64,000 nt of DNA. It comes from Paragonimus westermani. Its lineage: Eukaryota; Platyhelminthes; Trematoda; Plagiorchiida; Troglotrematidae. Below are positions 60,101 through 64,000 of the stretch, piece by piece (positions within the stretch are counted from its first letter, which is position 1; each line of letters begins with the position of its first letter). A program made the position numbers and the translations under genes. The notes under the pieces are model-generated. The model was not told the origin of the DNA. It did not search any database and saw only the letters and a program-made list of their open reading frames with translations. The DNA lies in the NCBI GenBank assembly GCA_008508345.1, contig QNGE01003911.1:1-64000 (forward strand), given 5' to 3'.

Positions 60101-61560
60101 GAGAGGATCTGCGAGATTCACTGCAGACAGAAATTTCTCAGAGCTTCTCACCATGGATTTCTAAGGGATAGATCTTGTCTTACCAATGTGCTGATGTTTT
60201 AAGACACTGTTACGGAGAAGCCGGATGAACAAGACGTGGTTGAGGTTTGGTATCTTGATTTTCAGAAAGCCTGCGATTCTGTCAACCACTAGCTTTTGTA
60301 CTGGAAACTACGATAAGCTGGAATCTTTCCTAGTATCTGTAGTCGGATACAGACGATTCTAGTTGAAAGGTCGTGTAGAGTAATTGAGTGCTGTCGGACA
60401 AAACGTGCCTGTTAAATGGAGTACTCTAGGGGTCAATCCTCGTCCCTCTGCATTTGCTGGTATACATAAATGACCTGACCAACCACCTAGTCTGCAAATG
60501 TTTTTTGTGTAGATTATATGAAGCTGGTCGGTAGTTTATCGGACTCAGACGCTTTTCAGGAGGACATTCTGAAAATTTGTAAGTGGACATGAAAGTGGGA
60601 TATACCGCTGAACATTCTCAAGTCATATCTTCTCTCCTGCTCTCCAATCAACTTTAAGTACCTAGGGGAAGCACATGGACAGAGAGTCGAGCTAAAAACC
60701 AGGCAGCAAATGACAGACGTGTGTATCCAGTTCAACAACACGTTTAATCCAACCGCTCAGTGTGCCGCATCCGCGACAAAAGCACAGCGAACTGTATATC
60801 GACTGAAATCGACGATCGCTAATCGTCGTCCAGCATTGCTCATTCTTCTGTATTCGGCTATAGTTCGCCCCAGTTCGAATATTGTATTCAAGCCTGGTCA
60901 CCGTACCTTAAAAAGGATATAGTCGTCCGCGAAGAAGGACAAGAGCTCGCTACACATAAGGTATGGAGCATGAGGGGTTTAAGTTATCAAGACTGACTAA
61001 GTTCGTTGAACTTATCCTCGTTCCAACGCCAGCGGGTAAGAGGAGACCTTATTGAAATGTACAAAAATACCCACCAACCAGGAACACGCCCCATTGCAGG
61101 TTTGTTCGACATGCGTCAGAACGGAGATCTGAGAGGCCATGGGTTCACAGTCAAGAGAAGAAGGTCACGGTTGGCTGTCAGGATAAACGTTTTCACTAAC
61201 TGGGCTATCAACTCGTGGGACAAATTGCCTGCAAAGGTTGTTGAGAACGTGCACGTAAGTATATTCAAAAACAGAGCTAGAAAAATGTTGGGACAACCTT
61301 TTCCTCACTGTGTACTAAGCGAAGTATGATTTGTCTTTGTTGTTTACAGCAACTCATCAGTAATCAACTAGGATTTGTCATTTATTTTCTACTCTCCATA
61401 CCCTTAGACCACCACTGAACTCATCGAAAGAACACGCAGTCTGGTCAATTTCCGGATCACACCAGCCGAGTATCAGGACATCAACAGGTGCAGATGTTCA
61501 ACAAGTCTTGGATGGGAAATATGAAAATTCGAATTTGGAATTTGAGATGGAATTCAAACT
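57178..61560 (+). mobile_element. Near full-length CR1/Jockey-like LINE, decayed, with a 400-bp insertion
   Basis: ORF1 (about 57178-58120): N-terminal frame with MSPAKFGNLLPQTGG and a helical block FNVVLAQIAQREAHLRN; then APELVILDPKHRSLERRLIL, LPVTKNWHRAR and SFVVEFRGLNIRDLALT, as in LINE ORF1 proteins. EN (58190-58840): SLISKRDELQIAIYCFD, LPTET, LGDFNALIVNW at 58565 and KSDHVTISF. RT: LTPHEVERAIPQPNSTKSVV near 59430, then DWK; after an insertion VHIFQDGNRSEVRNYRPVSL at 60005, HHGFLRDRSCLTNVLMF, VEVWYLDFQKACDSVNH, a YADD box degraded to CVDY, and RGDLIEMYKNTHQPGTRP at 61035. Many stops. Confidence 0.85.
59597..59997. mobile_element. About 400-bp insertion splitting the LINE RT
   Basis: RT reading is normal up to DWKK at about 59595 and resumes with AAIIVHIF at about 59998. 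The 400 bp between shows no RT similarity. A non-autonomous element (MITE or SINE) is likely, but I see no clear terminal repeats or target duplication. Confidence 0.55.
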
Positions 61561-61681
61561 GAAATGAACCGCTGACTTCCTTTCAGACCAGCATATGTCT
61601 ATCAGTTATTGTGAGAGATGAACTGGTTGGAACCGAGCGATTTGGGTCTCCAGCATCCAGTCCGTATGGCGATAGCTGAAA

Positions 61682-64000
61682 ATGCTGCGAACGCCAAAAT
61701 CTAAATTGCCCAGCAGAAGATTCTTCCTCCCAAGAGTTTGGAATGGAAGCAGCCTGCTAGGACCGCCTCTCACAGCTCAAAAAGCATCCATTTGGCCCAC
61801 CCCTATAAATAAATCTTTCAGTAGCCCCATAACACAGCGCCCTTTGCCGTCTTTCAAACCCCGCTCCCAGCAAACGAAGAAGTCGAATTTTTCGAGGGCG
61901 AAAACTTCCAAACACCCCTCCAAGCAGCGGGATTTGACGGGGGCACAGAGTTCGCAGGTGGCGGCACCCAGAATGCTGATCAAATGCCCGATAGGATCGC
62001 TGACGTACGCACAGGCGGTGATGTCGCGCCAACAGCCTCAAAGAAGGGCCGTCAGAACAACTCGGAAGAAGAGACCGAGTCCAGCCCCACCACCCTCCTC
62101 AATTCTAGGCCTTACTTCCCAGGCTCTTCTTCACACCATCCTTTTTATTTTCACGCGAAATCCAGCGAGGGGGTAGCTTTCAGTTGCATGTATACGAAAT
62201 CTCTAAGTCAGTTTAATAAATTACCGGAAATCAGACAGTTAAGTCATGAAACCCGACCCCACATGTTCGCCTTCACGGAGACCTGGCTCACGGGTGATAT
62301 CGGTGACAGTGAGCTGAGTGTCCCGGGGTGTTCAGTTTACCGGGCTGACTCTGCCCGAGGGAGAATGGGGGGTTCTGCGATTTTTCTTCAGCAGTGCCTC
62401 CCGACACCCACGGTTATTGGTGGCTTCCAGTCCTCTGATAAATGTGACGCTCTGTGGCTTCGACTACCACTTTGTGGCCAAGACTCACTCCTAGTGGGGG
62501 TTACTTATTGTTCTTCTCCATCAGACGTTCCCGACGACGACACCCTTCTGGTAAGCCTGGAAAACTTCATAGGCCTACAACGCTTTACTCATTTGCTTAT
62601 TATGGGTGAGTTTAATGCACCCAAGATAAACTGGGCATCATTTGCTCACCAGAACTGTGAAAGTTGATTCTCGACTTCCTTATCGACGCTGATACGTTGG
62701 AAGGCGTGGACACAGCACGTCACCACCCCGACGTGCCACCGTTTTGGTCAGATTCCCTCTCTGCTCGACTTAGTTATCACTAATGAGAGCCACTTGGACA
62801 CAGTGACCACTCTCTGTTATCCTTTGGCCTTATCTGTTACTGGTTACAACAACCAGTAAAATGGTTCACCGTTCGAAACTTTAATCAAACAGATTTTAAC
62901 GGCCTGAGAACCTACCTAGGTTCACTTCTTCTTGACTTGGACTCCGTGGACCAGAACTACCACACGTTTCAAAGCGCAATTCAGAAAGCAGACGACTTAT
63001 TTATACCGCGCAAACTGTGCATTTTCTCTTATCGGCCACCCCTTCCACGCAGGATACGTCGTCTTCTCGACAACCGTTCCCAATTATTCGCGAAGCATAA
63101 GCTTACAGGAAACTCAGAGGACCTAAGCGCGTTCCACATTGTCCGAAACAAGTGTAGGCGGGAAATCCGCGGAAACACCAAACTCGTACAAGAGGAGATC
63201 CTCCTTATAGCCCGCGGGAACAAAACTTCTTATTTAAGTATATGCGACGACTAAGAAAGAACAAACCTTCAACTCTTTCTTTACGACTGCCCAACGGGGA
63301 GAGTTCATCTGACTCCCTAGTTGTGGCCGAGTTATTCAGGGAGTACTTCTCGGCAATCTACAACGTCGCGTCCCCGAGCTGGCATCCTGTACTACCGTTG
63401 CGGAAGTTCAGGCAACCACTTGACCACTGAGTTTCTTGTGCTAGATGTTGAAGACCTTTAACTCAAGGCTAATCCACACAGTGCAATGGGTCCTGACATG
63501 ATCCATCCCGGAATACTCAAGGAAGCAGCTGTCAGTCTGGCTGAACCTCTTTATAAGCTGTTCAAGCAAACACTCCAGACTAGCATCCTCCCTAACGCAT
63601 GGAAAGATGCGATGGTCACACCGGCATTCTCCGGCTAGTTATCGGCCAATCAGCCCCACTAGCATCCCGTGCAAAATAATGGAGCGCCTACTAAAGAGCG
63701 TCATACTCAATCACTTCTTATTAAATAATCTTTTTTCTTTCACACAGCATGGTTTCATTCCTAATCAGTCATGCATAACAAACATACTTATTTTCATGGA
63801 TAGTCTGACGGAGGCCAAAGACAATGGCCTCATCTCTAATGCTATCTTCTTTGATTTCACCAAGGCTTTTGGTTGTGTCCCACACGGCCCCCTGGAACAC
63901 AACCTGGAAGCCTAAGGTATTCAAGGAGAGGTTCTTCGCGGGATTGCCTCTTTTCTTGATACTAGAACGCTTAGAGTCAAGACCGGATCATACCTTTCGT
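61682..64000 (+). mobile_element. APE-type LINE, best preserved copy, truncated by the window end
   Basis: ORF1 tail: open frame 61682-62176, rich in K, R, S and P. EN: open frame 61984-62667 with MYTKSLSQFNKLPEIRQLS, FAFTETWL, GCSVYRADSARGRMGGSAIF and LLIMGEFNAPKINWASF, the GDFN motif reading GEFN. After frame changes the RT appears: GPDMIHPGILKEAAVSLAEP near 63490, PNAWKDAMVTP, SYRPISPTSIPCKIMERLLK near 63640, QHGFIPNQSCITNILIFMD near 63750 and motif A AIFFDFTKAFGCVPHGPL near 63845 (second Asp as Gly). YADD would lie beyond 64000. It has the fewest stops per kilobase of the LINEs here. Confidence 0.85.

Overview
This is eukaryotic DNA, most likely from a parasitic flatworm. It is intron-rich, gene-poor, about mid-40s percent GC by eye, and packed with decayed retroelements of the kinds that fill flatworm genomes: Penelope-like elements with GIY-YIG domains, Ty3/Gypsy elements of CsRn1 and Mag type, an R2-type LINE with a restriction-like endonuclease, and several APE-type CR1/Jockey-like LINEs. 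A tapeworm of the diphyllobothriid kind is my best guess, but that is inference. I see no rRNA, tRNA, operon, CRISPR array or bacterial-style gene. Two single unknown bases (1841 and 4713) mark contig joins.

Region 1 (about 0.3-10.8 kb, minus strand) holds the one host gene I can reconstruct with confidence. It has four exons (10807-10594, 9730-9675, 6885-6760, 1409-339) with good splice sites and matching phases, giving about 488 residues. It is a UPF0489/C5orf22-family protein with arginase-like metal-binding motifs ([20 protein letters not shown]), here preceded by an N-terminal signal anchor. Its introns carry two Penelope remnants and a Gypsy gag remnant. Region 2 (10.8-15 kb) has nothing I recognise. 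Region 3 (15.1-17.8 kb, plus) is an R2-type LINE with intact YADD and a readable restriction-like endonuclease. Region 4 (18-28.6 kb) has no recognised family; three minus-strand stretches at 22.5, 23.3-23.5 and 25.5-25.7 kb look like exons of an unidentified gene.

Region 5 (28.7-33.6 kb, plus) holds a Mag-like Gypsy pol (29.96-32.83 kb) flanked by protease and integrase remnants of another Gypsy, perhaps a nested insertion. A perfect 58-bp inverted repeat lies at 29664-29785. Region 6 (34-40.6 kb) is largely unassigned. Region 7 (40626-45369, plus) is a complete CsRn1-like Gypsy whose two LTRs are about 99 percent identical although its coding region is riddled with stops and frameshifts.

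Region 8 (46-64 kb) is a LINE graveyard: a minus-strand RT remnant (47.0-47.8 kb), a plus-strand EN-RT remnant (48.5-50.2 kb), minus-strand ORF1-like and weak RT remnants (51.1-53.6 kb), then four plus-strand elements in a row (53.9-55.7, 56.1-56.8, 57.2-61.5 and 61.7-64.0 kb). The last is the best preserved and runs off the window. Apart from the UPF0489 gene and the uncertain exons, essentially all recognisable coding sequence here is transposon-derived.
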